29,088 nucleotides of DNA, from assembly GCA_964633225.1 (NCBI GenBank), contig CAZWFQ010000046.1, positions 1 to 29,088 on the forward strand, given 5' to 3'. Positions within the stretch are counted from its first letter, which is position 1; each line of letters begins with the position of its first letter. The stretch is from JAKQIM01 sp964633225. GTDB lineage: Bacteria; Chloroflexota; Anaerolineae; Anaerolineales; UBA4823. Below the pieces are notes generated by a model, which searched no databases, was not told the origin of the DNA, and worked only from the letters and a program-made list of their open reading frames with translations. A program made the position numbers and the translations under genes. Shown here piece by piece: positions 6,504 through 14,263 of this stretch.

Positions 6504-7409
6504 ATGAACATTGAACCTCTGCTTGGAAGCGGCGCACTGTGCCTGGTAGGTGCGGTGTTGGTGATTGGCATTGCTTTTTTGGCCAGCGCCATTCGCGTCG
6601 TCCCCGAATACCAGCGCCTAGTGGTCTTCCGCCTGGGACGCTGCGTTGGCACCAAAGGCCCTGGCCTGGTGTTGTTGATCCCTGTGATCGACCGCGGTGT
6701 GACGGTGGACTTGCGCGAGCAAGTGCGCGAGATCCCGCACCAGACCTCCATCACCAAAGATAACGCCCCCATCTCGATCGACTTCTTGTGGTACTACAAG
6801 GTACTGGATCCCACCGAAAGCGTGCTGCAAGTGGGCAACTTTGAGGCGGCGGCCCAGGGTATGGCAACCACCACCCTGCGTGCTGTCATCGGCGGCATCC
6901 CGCTGGACGATGTGCTCTCAGAGCGCGAGCATATCAATAACATGCTGCGCACCCGCCTGGACGAGGTAACCGAACGCTGGGGTGTCAAAGTGACCAACGT
7001 TGAGATCCGCGAGATCATCCCGCCGCGTGAAGTGCAAGAAGCCATGAACCGCCAGATGTCTGCTGAGCGTGTCCGCCGCGCCGTGGTGACCGAATCGACC
7101 GGTACCCGTGAAGCCGCCATCAACGTGGCTGAGGGTGATAAGCAGTCGAACATCCTGCGTGCCGAAGGCGAGAAGCAGTCGGCCATCCTCAAAGCTGAGG
7201 GTGAGCGGTCGGCCCAGCTTCTGCGTGCCGAAGGGTTCGCGGCGGCTTTGGATCGCATCTTCTCGATTGCCAAGACGGTCGATCAGAAGACCATGACCTT
7301 GCAGTACTTCGAGACGCTCAAAGATATTGGCGCCAGCCCGTCTACCAAGTACATCTTCCCGATGGAATTCACAGGCATGCTGCAGAATTTCTTGAAGGGC
7401 GACAAGTAA
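6504..7409 (+). CDS. SPFH/slipin-stomatin family protein
   Basis: A 301-residue membrane-anchored scaffold protein. One hydrophobic segment (about 10-30) is followed by the SPFH/Band 7 domain (about 32-190; VPEYQRLVVFRLGR, GPGLVLLIPVID, and the REIIPPREVQEAMNRQMSAER segment that marks slipins). After that comes a helical, repetitive region with near-repeats of AEGEKQS. GGAG lies 8 nt before the ATG. It forms a two-gene operon with nfeD and is expected to oligomerise in the inner membrane. No QmcA/HflK-specific partner is nearby, so slipin is preferred over HflC or HflK. Confidence 0.9.
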   Translation: MNIEPLLGSGALCLVGAVLVIGIAFLASAIRVVPEYQRLVVFRLGRCVGTKGPGLVLLIPVIDRGVTVDLREQVREIPHQTSITKDNAPISIDFLWYYKVLDPTESVLQVGNFEAAAQGMATTTLRAVIGGIPLDDVLSEREHINNMLRTRLDEVTERWGVKVTNVEIREIIPPREVQEAMNRQMSAERVRRAVVTESTGTREAAINVAEGDKQSNILRAEGEKQSAILKAEGERSAQLLRAEGFAAALDRIFSIAKTVDQKTMTLQYFETLKDIGASPSTKYIFPMEFTGMLQNFLKGDK

Positions 7410-7434
7410 TTTCTCATTCTGAAAGTAAGCTGTG

Positions 7435-7466
7435 GGGTGCACCAGGCGGATCCGTCTGGTGCACCC
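7435..7466. terminator. 32-bp near-perfect palindrome after the slipin gene
   Basis: 7435-7450 and 7451-7466 are reverse complements at every position except one G-T wobble; the outer 11 bp (GGGTGCACCAG / CTGGTGCACCC) are perfect. It lies 25 nt after the slipin stop and just before the acetyltransferase start. Likely a terminator or 3'-end stabiliser without a U-tract; a dimeric regulator site is the alternative. An in-frame GTG at 7432 runs through it and is unlikely to be the real start. Confidence 0.5.
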
Positions 7467-7482
7467 TACCTGTATCTTTGCG

Positions 7483-7944
7483 ATGACTGTCGAACAAGCC
7501 CTGGAATGCTCCTATCTGATCGAGCCGGCCGGTATCCGCGACCTGGGCGCCCTGCGCCATGTGGAACAGGTTTGCTTTCCGCTGGATGCCTGGCCCCTGT
7601 TGGATCTGATCGGCGTGCTGACCTTCCCGGGTGTGGTGCGCCTCAAAGCCACCTGCAATGGGCAGATGGTGGGCTTTATCGCCGGGGATTTGCGTTCAGA
7701 TGAAGACCTGGCCTGGATCGCCACAGTGGGCGTGCTGCCCGAATACCGCGGCCGCGGTATTGGCGCTGCCTTGCTCGAAGCCTGCGAAGGGCGCATCCCG
7801 TTAAAAACCATCCGGCTGTGTGTGCGCCGGAACAATGACACCGCCATCCGGCTGTACGAGCGATTTGGATATGTGAAGCTGGGTGAGTGGATCCGCTATT
7901 ACCATGATGGAGAAACAGCCCTGGTAATGGAGAAGAGACGCTAA
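7483..7944 (+). CDS. GNAT-family N-acetyltransferase (RimI-like)
   Basis: A 153-residue acetyl-CoA-dependent acetyltransferase. The pyrophosphate-binding motif A is clear: VGVLPEYRGRGIGAALLEA with R89-G-R-G-I-G94. It is followed by a beta-strand/helix with R-NN-TAIRLYERFGY, the conserved C-terminal motif B. The N-terminal VEQVCFPLDAW resembles the RimI subfamily, which acetylates protein N-termini, but the acceptor cannot be assigned. I start at ATG 7483 because the alternative GTG (7432) lies in the palindrome. No clear Shine-Dalgarno is present. Confidence 0.82.
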   Translation: MTVEQALECSYLIEPAGIRDLGALRHVEQVCFPLDAWPLLDLIGVLTFPGVVRLKATCNGQMVGFIAGDLRSDEDLAWIATVGVLPEYRGRGIGAALLEACEGRIPLKTIRLCVRRNNDTAIRLYERFGYVKLGEWIRYYHDGETALVMEKRR

Positions 7945-7951
7945 TATCCGA

Positions 7952-7957
7952 TATAAT
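7952..7957 (+). promoter_or_regulatory. -10 box of a leaderless RNase D transcript
   Basis: A perfect TATAAT 6 nt before the ATG at 7964, leaving no room for a Shine-Dalgarno after the transcription start. The box is 7 nt after the acetyltransferase stop, giving RNase D its own promoter despite the short gap. Confidence 0.55.
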
Positions 7958-7963
7958 AAGCGC

Positions 7964-9100
7964 ATGGGAAAATCAACGCCAATCACATCTAACTTGATCA
8001 CCAGCCCCAATGCGCTGCTAGAACTGGCGGACCTGTTGGGGCGCCAGAAGATCGTGGGGGTAGATACCGAGTCGAACAGCCTGTTTGCTTACCAAGAGCA
8101 GGTTTGCCTGGTTCAGTTTTCAACCATTGAAGAAGATTTCCTGGTGGACCCATTGGCCCTGCCAGACCTGTCGCCGCTGGCTGGCCTGTTTGCCAATCCG
8201 CAGATCGAGAAGGTCTTCCACGCTGCCGAATACGATCTGATCTGCCTGCGGCGTGATTTTGGTTTCAGTTTTTCGAATTTGTTTGACACCATGCTGGCAG
8301 GGCGTGTCTTGGGGCTCAAAGAGGTGGGCCTGGGATCTATGTTAGAGGCTTTTTATGGCGTGCAAGCAGATAAGCGCCAGCAGCGCGCAAATTGGGGCCG
8401 CCGGCCTTTGATCTTGCCTTTGCTCGAATACGCCATGCTCGACACCCATTATTTGATCTCGCTGCGCGACCGCCTGGAAGCAGATCTGGCCGCGGCTGGC
8501 TTGCTGCCCCTGGCGCAGGAGGATTTCCGGCGCCTTTGCCTGGCTGAACCCAATGGCAACGAAGAGACGCGTGAGCCCTTCTGGCGCATCAGCGGCGCAC
8601 ACGATCTTTCGCCTCAGCAGGCGGCTGTGCTGAGGGAATTGTCTATTTACCGCGATCAGGCCGCCTCTCAGCAAGACCGTCCCTTGTTCAAGGTCATTGG
8701 CAACCAGACCCTGATCGCCCTGGCCCAGGCCTGCCCGCTTGACCTGGAAGCCCTGCATGGGCTGCCGGGCATGTCGCCCCACCAGATCCAAAAGCACGGG
8801 CCAGCCCTGCTAGAGGCTGTGCGCCGCGGCCTGGCTGCCGATCCGATCCGCCCGACGCGCCCCCCGCGCCCAGATGAACATTACCTGGCGCGCCTGGAAG
8901 CGCTGCGCGAGTGGCGCAAGCTCAAGGGGCGTGAGCTGGAAGTTGAGTCAGATGTGGTGCTGCCGCGCGATCTGCTCTACAGGTTGGCGAGCGAAGATCC
9001 GCTCCAGCCGGAGCAGCTTCAACAAGTCTTGTACGACTCTCCCTGGCGCATGGAGCATTTCGGTTCCCAGATCCTGGCAGTTCTAAGGAAAAAACATTAA
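7964..9100 (+). CDS. rnd: Ribonuclease D (DEDDy 3'-5' exonuclease with HRDC domains)
   Basis: A 378-residue RNase D. The DEDDy site reads D34-T-E36 (VGVDTES), D91 in HAAEYD, and Y156-x3-D160 (YAMLDTHYL), so the third motif has Tyr as required. Two HRDC-type helical domains follow (about 210-290, with LPLFKVIGNQTLIALAQ, and 305-378). Total length equals the E. coli enzyme. Expected role is 3' trimming of tRNA and other stable RNA precursors. It is followed 39 nt later by a beta-CASP nuclease gene on the same strand, so two RNA-processing enzymes may be co-expressed. Confidence 0.93.
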   Translation: MGKSTPITSNLITSPNALLELADLLGRQKIVGVDTESNSLFAYQEQVCLVQFSTIEEDFLVDPLALPDLSPLAGLFANPQIEKVFHAAEYDLICLRRDFGFSFSNLFDTMLAGRVLGLKEVGLGSMLEAFYGVQADKRQQRANWGRRPLILPLLEYAMLDTHYLISLRDRLEADLAAAGLLPLAQEDFRRLCLAEPNGNEETREPFWRISGAHDLSPQQAAVLRELSIYRDQAASQQDRPLFKVIGNQTLIALAQACPLDLEALHGLPGMSPHQIQKHGPALLEAVRRGLAADPIRPTRPPRPDEHYLARLEALREWRKLKGRELEVESDVVLPRDLLYRLASEDPLQPEQLQQVLYDSPWRMEHFGSQILAVLRKKH

Positions 9101-9139
9101 AAACCTATCCGAAAATTCGGGGATAATAAGGAGATAAGC

Positions 9140-10537
9140 ATGAGAATTACATTTCATGGTGCAGCGCAAACAGTAACCGGCTCTCAATATTTGTTGGAAA
9201 TCAATGGATCTACCCTGTTGTTAGAATGTGGGCTGTACCAGGGGCCGCGCCAAGAGGCCGCTGAACGCAACCGCAGCCTGGGCTTTACCCCAAAAGATAT
9301 TGATGCGGTCATCCTTTCGCACGCCCATATCGATCACAGCGGTAACCTGCCGACCCTGGTGCGGGATGGCTTCCGCGGCCACATCTATGCCACGCATGCC
9401 ACTGCTCACCTGAGCAACATCATGCTGATGGATGCCGGCTACATCCAAGAATCGGATGCCAAGTTTGTCAACAAGCGCAATGCCAGGGCCGGTCTGCCCC
9501 TGGTTGAGCCGCTCTATACCCAAGAAGATGCCGCCATGGTGGCTCAATACTTTGAGAGCATGGATTACGGCGAGCCTTTTGAGCCGGTGCCGGGGGTGGT
9601 GGCGCGCCTGGTGGATGCCGGGCATATCCTCGGGTCGGCATCTGTGGCAATGGAAATCAAAGAAGGGGGGCAAAAGCATACCCTGTGGTTCTCCGGCGAC
9701 ATCGGGCGGCGCAAGCTGCCCCTGCTGCGCGACCCGGTCTTGCCAACGCATGCCGATTACATGCTCATGGAATGCACCTACGGCGATAAGCCGCACCGTG
9801 ACCCCGAGCAAGCCTATGTTGAGCTGCGCCAGGTGGTCTCGCGCACCCTCAAGCGCGGCGGCAAGGTTATCATCCCGGCCTTTGCCGTTGGCCGCACACA
9901 AGAGCTGGTCTATTATCTACACCAAATGGTGGAAAACAACGAGATTCCCTCCGTTCCGGTATTCGTTGACAGCCCACTGGCGGTGAATGTAACTGACGTT
10001 TTCAAGAAACACAAAGATTGTTTTGACTCCGAGACCTGGGAATTCATCAACCAAGAAAAGCACCGCACCGTTTTGGGTTTTGACCGCCTGGTGTATACCC
10101 GCTCGGTGGAAGAATCAAAGGCGTTGAACGATCGCAAAGAGCCCATGATCATTATCTCAGCTTCGGGTATGGCAGAGGCCGGGCGCATCCTGCACCACTT
10201 GCGCAATAACATCGAAAACCCGCTCAATACCATCCTGATCGTGGGTTGGCAGGCGCCTTATACCCTGGGCCGCCGCCTGGCCGACCGCGCAACAGAGGTC
10301 AAGATCTTTGGCGAAACCTTCGAGCGCAAGGCCGATGTCTCGACCATCGGCGGCCTGTCGGCCCATGCCGGGCAAGACCTGTTGATGGAATATGCCTTGA
10401 ATTTGAAGGGCCAGCTTAAGCAGCTCTTTTTGATCCACGGTGAGCCGGATGCAGCCGGTGCCTTGCGCGAAAAGCTGGTGGCAGGCGGCCTGGATCGCAT
10501 TTCATACCCCGAGCGAGGCATGTCGGTGGAGCTCTAG
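9140..10537 (+). CDS. MBL-fold beta-CASP ribonuclease
   Basis: A 465-residue metallo-beta-lactamase/beta-CASP nuclease of the CPSF-73/YSH1-like bacterial group. Zinc ligands: H61-A-H63-I-D65-H66 (motif 2), H162 in DAGHILGSA (motif 3), D187 in FSGDIGR (motif 4). Beta-CASP motifs: E211 (motif A, MECTYGD), H352 (motif B, AGRILHH) and H409 (motif C, LSAHAGQ), with LIHGE at 431-435. All catalytic residues are present. AAGGAG (9128-9133) precedes the ATG by 6 nt. Expected activity is RNA endo- and possibly 5'-exonuclease. The extra C-terminal domain of RNase J is missing, so it is not RNase J. The stop TAG is immediately followed by the GTG of the next gene. Confidence 0.92.
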   Translation: MRITFHGAAQTVTGSQYLLEINGSTLLLECGLYQGPRQEAAERNRSLGFTPKDIDAVILSHAHIDHSGNLPTLVRDGFRGHIYATHATAHLSNIMLMDAGYIQESDAKFVNKRNARAGLPLVEPLYTQEDAAMVAQYFESMDYGEPFEPVPGVVARLVDAGHILGSASVAMEIKEGGQKHTLWFSGDIGRRKLPLLRDPVLPTHADYMLMECTYGDKPHRDPEQAYVELRQVVSRTLKRGGKVIIPAFAVGRTQELVYYLHQMVENNEIPSVPVFVDSPLAVNVTDVFKKHKDCFDSETWEFINQEKHRTVLGFDRLVYTRSVEESKALNDRKEPMIIISASGMAEAGRILHHLRNNIENPLNTILIVGWQAPYTLGRRLADRATEVKIFGETFERKADVSTIGGLSAHAGQDLLMEYALNLKGQLKQLFLIHGEPDAAGALREKLVAGGLDRISYPERGMSVEL

Positions 10538-11749
10538 GTGAAGGGTTGGCCTTTTTGTCGAAAAGCGTCCCCGGCCTGTATGGCTGGCTGGGCGCTTTTT
10601 GTTTGCCTGCTGGCGGCCTGTCAACCATCCCAGCCAGCCTCTGTGCCTGGCGCGGCCGCTTCTCCGGCCGCCCCTCTGCCCTCGGCAACTGCCCCGGCCC
10701 AGGTTGACCTGACCGAGCTCCCCCCTGTCACGCCCACTGCCCTGGCAGCCCCGGTGGTGAGCGATGCTTCTCCCACGCCCCAGCCCGCCCCGGCTGTCTC
10801 TGAAACGGCTGAGGCGCACCTCCTCCCCATCGTGTATCCTGCCTGGTCCCTGGTACAGGCCCTGGCCTGGTCGCCGGGCGGCGATCTGTTGGCGGTATCT
10901 GCCGGAGATGGGGTCCATATCTATGCCGCTGCCAGCATGGCGCAGCTCCAGGTCTTCGATACGGGCGTCTGGGCCAGCCGCTTGGCTTTTCAGCCGGCGG
11001 GGCCAGAAGGCCAGGGGCTGCCCTCATTGCTGGCCTTTGGGGGCACAGATGGCTCCTTGCAGTTCTGGGATGTATCAGCCGGTCAGCAGATTTGCCGCTT
11101 GCTGGCCCATCGCCACGGCACCAACAGCCTGGCCTTCCGTCCAGATGGCCTGGTGCTGGCTTCGTCTGGCAACGATGCCATGGTGCGCCTGTGGGATGTA
11201 TCCACCCTGCCGGCGACGGGCGCTTGCCCGGTGACGGAAGTGGCTGAGATGATCGGCGGGGCCTACGGTGTGCCGGCGGTGGCCTTCAGCCCCGATGGTG
11301 CCCTGGTTGCCGCCGCAGATGGGCAAGATATTCGCCTGCGCGATCCCCTCACCCAACGCCTGGATCGTACCTTCCGCAGCCAGGCATCCATGTTCGCACT
11401 GGCTTTCAGCCCCAATGGCAGCTTGCTGGCAGCAGGCGAAACAGGCAACACCTTGCGGGTGTGGGATGTGCAGGGTGGAGAAGCGCTCTTGGAATTGAAC
11501 CCGCCCGCCGCGGGGCGGGTCTTCATCTGGAGCCTGGCTTTTAGCCCCGATGGCGCTTGGCTGGCGGCGGGCGGCAGTGATGGCTGGGTGCGGTTGTGGG
11601 AGATGCCTTCTGGCCGGCTGGCGTATGCGGCTCGCCTGCACGCTGGCGGCGTGAGCAGCCTGGCCTTCAGCCCAGATGGCCTGGTGCTGGCCTCGGGCGG
11701 GCTGGATGCGGTGGTCAACTTTACATTGCTAGAAACCATGACGAAGTGA
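10538..11749 (+). CDS. WD40-repeat lipoprotein
   Basis: A 403-residue predicted lipoprotein. The signal peptide has a basic start, a hydrophobic core (AGWALFVCLL) and lipobox L-A-A-C28. A Pro/Ala/Thr-rich linker (about 29-95) leads to seven WD40-like blades (about 105-400), several with the AFSPDG...LAAGG...RLWD pattern, enough for a complete propeller. The GTG at 10538 directly abuts the beta-CASP stop; GGAG at 10527-10530 supports coupled translation. A start at the internal ATG (residue 15) would remove the basic n-region. The propeller should face the cell surface as a protein-binding scaffold; the partner is unknown. The gene ends inside a palindrome shared with the convergent phosphatase gene. 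Confidence 0.82.
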   Translation: MKGWPFCRKASPACMAGWALFVCLLAACQPSQPASVPGAAASPAAPLPSATAPAQVDLTELPPVTPTALAAPVVSDASPTPQPAPAVSETAEAHLLPIVYPAWSLVQALAWSPGGDLLAVSAGDGVHIYAAASMAQLQVFDTGVWASRLAFQPAGPEGQGLPSLLAFGGTDGSLQFWDVSAGQQICRLLAHRHGTNSLAFRPDGLVLASSGNDAMVRLWDVSTLPATGACPVTEVAEMIGGAYGVPAVAFSPDGALVAAADGQDIRLRDPLTQRLDRTFRSQASMFALAFSPNGSLLAAGETGNTLRVWDVQGGEALLELNPPAAGRVFIWSLAFSPDGAWLAAGGSDGWVRLWEMPSGRLAYAARLHAGGVSSLAFSPDGLVLASGGLDAVVNFTLLETMTK

Positions 11750-11773
11750 TCGAGCCCTCGATTACTTCGTCAT
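11738..11773. terminator. 36-bp palindrome spanning both stop codons of convergent genes
   Basis: ATGACGAAGT-G-ATCGAG (11738-11754) mirrors CTCGAT-T-ACTTCGTCAT (11757-11773) with one G-T wobble. It includes the stop codons of the WD40 gene (TGA, 11747-11749) and the phosphatase gene (TAA at 11764-11762). Because both coding ends are built from the same palindrome, the two proteins end in the same residues, M-T-K. Likely a bidirectional terminator, without U-tracts. Confidence 0.6.
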
Positions 11774-12244
11774 CGTCTCAGTCTCTTGAGCGGGTATGGC
11801 TGGGGGATTCCAGGCTTTTGCAAAGCGCAGGATGCGCCGGCGGATATACCAGGCGTATGGATCGGCGACCGGTCGGCGTTCTTTGATCGTGCGCATAGCC
11901 TGCTCGGCAGAGTAGCCCTGTGCGATCAAGATCGCTGAACCCAGGGCTGGGGCGCGGTGTACCCCGGCAGCGCAGTGGACGTACACTATCTTCCCCTGTT
12001 GGATCATCTCCAGCGCAGCCCGCACACCCTTGTTCAACGCATAGATGGGAATGGGCACCAGCGGGGTATCGAACACCGGCAGCCAGAGGGTCTTGATGGG
12101 TTGGGGATAGCGGTCAGGAATGGGAGGCCGCTCGATGCGCAAATTGATCACCAACGCCACATTCAAGCCCCGCAAGCGAAAGTAATCGCTGGCGGAGGGG
12201 GTGGTGCCGACGAACAGAGAATCGGTAATTGGCGAAAAGTTCAT
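11762..12244 (-). CDS. Dual-specificity/tyrosine phosphatase-like protein
   Basis: A 160-residue Cys-based phosphatase. The signature VHCAAGVHRAP supplies nucleophile C91 and R97 (C-x5-R). LPVFD59T upstream provides a plausible general acid Asp. The N-terminal SLFVGTTPSASDYFRLRGLNVALVINLR resembles dual-specificity phosphatases (substrate binding with LY-G...P...D). Likely substrates are phosphotyrosine/serine proteins or phosphosugars/phosphoinositides. The ATG at 12244 belongs to the first of three 17-bp tandem repeats, each carrying ATGAACTT on the coding strand, so alternative starts exist. It is 48 nt downstream of galK on the same strand and may be the last gene of that operon. Confidence 0.82.
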   Translation of the reverse strand: MNFSPITDSLFVGTTPSASDYFRLRGLNVALVINLRIERPPIPDRYPQPIKTLWLPVFDTPLVPIPIYALNKGVRAALEMIQQGKIVYVHCAAGVHRAPALGSAILIAQGYSAEQAMRTIKERRPVADPYAWYIRRRILRFAKAWNPPAIPAQETETMTK

Positions 12245-12287
12245 CGCTGCAAGAAGTTCATCGCGTTGAAAAGTTCATCCGGGTTGA
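12237..12287. repeat. Three 17-bp tandem repeats at the phosphatase start
   Basis: AAGTTCATC starts at 12237, 12254 and 12271, giving three copies with a 17-bp period and diverged 3' halves. On the coding (minus) strand each copy presents GATGAACTT, so there are ATGs at 12244, 12261 and 12278 in three different reading frames. Only 12244 opens the phosphatase frame. Confidence 0.7.
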
Positions 12288-12292
12288 GAAAT

Positions 12293-13474
12293 TTACGCGC
12301 CGCAGGGTTCTGCTTCTACTCCGCGGCTGGCCTGGCACAGGTACACCCTGGCCTGGCGGCCGGTGCGCGCTTCATACCCGGCCTGCAGGCCCTGCATAAA
12401 GGCCTCGGCCTGGTTGGCATCGATCAGGTTGACCGTGCAGCCGCCGAAGCCTGCGCCGGTCAGGCGCGCCCCGTAAATGCCGGGTAGTTGGCGGGCAATC
12501 TCCACCAGCGCATCCAGCTCAGGGATGCTGACCTCGTACAGGTCACGCAGGCTTTTGTGGCAGGCAAACATCATCCCCCCAAACGATTGGATGTTGCCGG
12601 TTGCCAGGGCATGTTCGGCCTGCTCAACGCGTAAGATCTCTTTGACCACGTGCTCAGCCCGGCGGCGCACTTCATCCGGCAGCATGGCACTGTAGGCGGC
12701 AAACTCCACCGCCGAGATATCGCGCAGCGATTGGAGCCCCGGTTTGTAGGCCTGCAACAATTCCACAGCTTTTTCGCAGGCCGCCCGCCGGTCGTTATAT
12801 GCCGAGCCAGCCAGCGTGCGCCGCATGCCCGAATCCGCCACCACAATGGCCGTCCCGGCAGGCAGCTTCACCGGGCGCCATTCCAGGCTGCGCGTGTCAA
12901 ACAACAGGGCGTGCCCTTCGACCCCGCAGGCGCTGGCGAACTGGTCCATCAGCCCCGATGCCACCCCCACATACTGGTTCTCTGCTTTCTGGCACAGGCG
13001 GGCCAGCTCCAGGTTGCTCATCTCCCAGCCGCCCAGGGCCCGCCAGGCAGCCGCAAAAGCCACCTCCACCGCTGCCGAAGAGCTTAAGCCGGATCCAATC
13101 GGCACATCGGATGTGTAAGCCACTTCCATGCCGCTTACGCCCAGCCCAGCCTGCTGTAAGGCCCAGGCTACTCCAGAGGGATACCCCACCCAGCCCGGCG
13201 AGTGCTCTTCGCCAGGCTGGGGCTTTTTTAGCTGATCCAACGGCACAATGGCATGCTCATTCAGGTCTAGCGCGTGCAGGGTCAAGCGACCGTCTTTGGT
13301 GGGGCTGGCAGCCAGGCGTACGGCCCGGTTGATGGCAGCCGGCAGCACAATGCCCTGGTTGTAATCTACATGCTCGCCCAACAGGTTCACGCGCCCTGGG
13401 GCGCGGGCGATCAGGGCCGGGCTGTGTCCAAAGATCTGCTCAAAGGATGTGGTGAGAGAGGCTGGGGTATCCAT
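12293..13474 (-). CDS. galK: Galactokinase
   Basis: A 393-residue GHMP kinase that phosphorylates galactose at C1 (Leloir pathway). The galactokinase signature GRVNLLGEHVDYN is at 27-39. The ATP-binding PIGSGLSSSAA loop is at 125-135, catalytic Asp D177 is in SGLMDQFAS, and the third GHMP motif GARLTGAGFGGC is at 335-346. Length is typical (about 380-400). The start at ATG 13474 is 11 nt after the CoA-transferase beta stop, so it is probably in that operon, although no good Shine-Dalgarno is visible. No galT, galE or transporter lies nearby, so the pathway is not clustered. The frame runs open further upstream only because it overlaps the neighbouring gene. Confidence 0.95.
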   Translation of the reverse strand: MDTPASLTTSFEQIFGHSPALIARAPGRVNLLGEHVDYNQGIVLPAAINRAVRLAASPTKDGRLTLHALDLNEHAIVPLDQLKKPQPGEEHSPGWVGYPSGVAWALQQAGLGVSGMEVAYTSDVPIGSGLSSSAAVEVAFAAAWRALGGWEMSNLELARLCQKAENQYVGVASGLMDQFASACGVEGHALLFDTRSLEWRPVKLPAGTAIVVADSGMRRTLAGSAYNDRRAACEKAVELLQAYKPGLQSLRDISAVEFAAYSAMLPDEVRRRAEHVVKEILRVEQAEHALATGNIQSFGGMMFACHKSLRDLYEVSIPELDALVEIARQLPGIYGARLTGAGFGGCTVNLIDANQAEAFMQGLQAGYEARTGRQARVYLCQASRGVEAEPCGA

Positions 13475-13485
13475 AGCTTTGCTGA

Positions 13486-14262
13486 TCAGGCGCCGCCTTT
13501 TAAGTAAATGCCCTGGGGGTCCAGCTCTTCGCGCAGGATGCGCAGCTCTTCCACCGTGGGGGCGGAGGTGTTTTTCAGATCCGCAGCCACCTTCAGGTCC
13601 CAACCGGTGTTGGCGCGCGCCTGTTCGGCGCTTGCGCCGGGGTGCAGGGCGGTGAGTACCAGCTCACCGTTCTCGTCAGGCTCCATCACCCCCAGGTCGG
13701 TGACCACTGCCAGCATGCCGCCGCCGCGTAAACCAGCGGCCTGGCGCTCGCCTTTGCCGCCCAAAAAGCCGGCGGAGGTGCGAAAATCCAACTTTTCAGG
13801 GAAACGGCGCTTCTGGTGCGGGGTCAGCAGGTAGCAGCGGTTGGCCCAGGCCGCAATCTCCATCGAGCCGCCTGACCCAGGCAGGCGCACCTTGGGGTGG
13901 GCATAATCGCCGATCACGGTGGCGTTGATGTTGCCGAAGCGGTCAATCTGGGCCCCGCCCATGAAGCCCACATCCACATTGCCGCGCTGCAGGTAGAAGG
14001 CAAAGATATCATACATGCTGCAAACCGAGAGCGCCCCGCTGACCAGGGTGGGGTCGCCAATCGAAAGCGGCAGGCGGGCTGGCTGCGCACCGATCACGCC
14101 GGCCTCATAGATCATCATCAGGTTGGGGGCATGGGTGTGGCGAGCCAGGTTGCAGGCCAGGTTGGGCAGTCCAACGCCCACGAAGACGGTATCGCCATCG
14201 CGCAGCAAGCGGGCAGCGTTGATGGTAAGCAGTTCCGAAGAGGTATAAGTTAAGTCAGGCAT
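13486..14262 (-). CDS. CoA-transferase subunit beta (GctB-like)
   Basis: A 258-residue family I CoA-transferase beta subunit. The predicted catalytic glutamate is E53 in MIYEAGVIGA, the position used by glutaconate CoA-transferase subunit B. Other family landmarks are VGVGLPNLACNLA, VDVGFMGGAQIDRFGNINAT and LPGSGGSMEIAAWA. I use ATG 14262, which has GGGAG eight bases upstream and follows the alpha stop by one base; an in-frame ATG at 14277 would overlap alpha and lacks a site. It moves CoA between acyl groups together with the alpha subunit. The substrate (glutaconate, 3-oxoacid, other dicarboxylate) cannot be read from sequence. Confidence 0.87.
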   Translation of the reverse strand: MPDLTYTSSELLTINAARLLRDGDTVFVGVGLPNLACNLARHTHAPNLMMIYEAGVIGAQPARLPLSIGDPTLVSGALSVCSMYDIFAFYLQRGNVDVGFMGGAQIDRFGNINATVIGDYAHPKVRLPGSGGSMEIAAWANRCYLLTPHQKRRFPEKLDFRTSAGFLGGKGERQAAGLRGGGMLAVVTDLGVMEPDENGELVLTALHPGASAEQARANTGWDLKVAADLKNTSAPTVEELRILREELDPQGIYLKGGA

Positions 14263-14263
14263 A

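Noticed and set aside
9109..9120. CCGAA-AA-TTCGG inverted repeat before the beta-CASP gene as a terminator
   Set aside because: A 5-bp stem with a 2-nt loop and no U-tract is not convincing.
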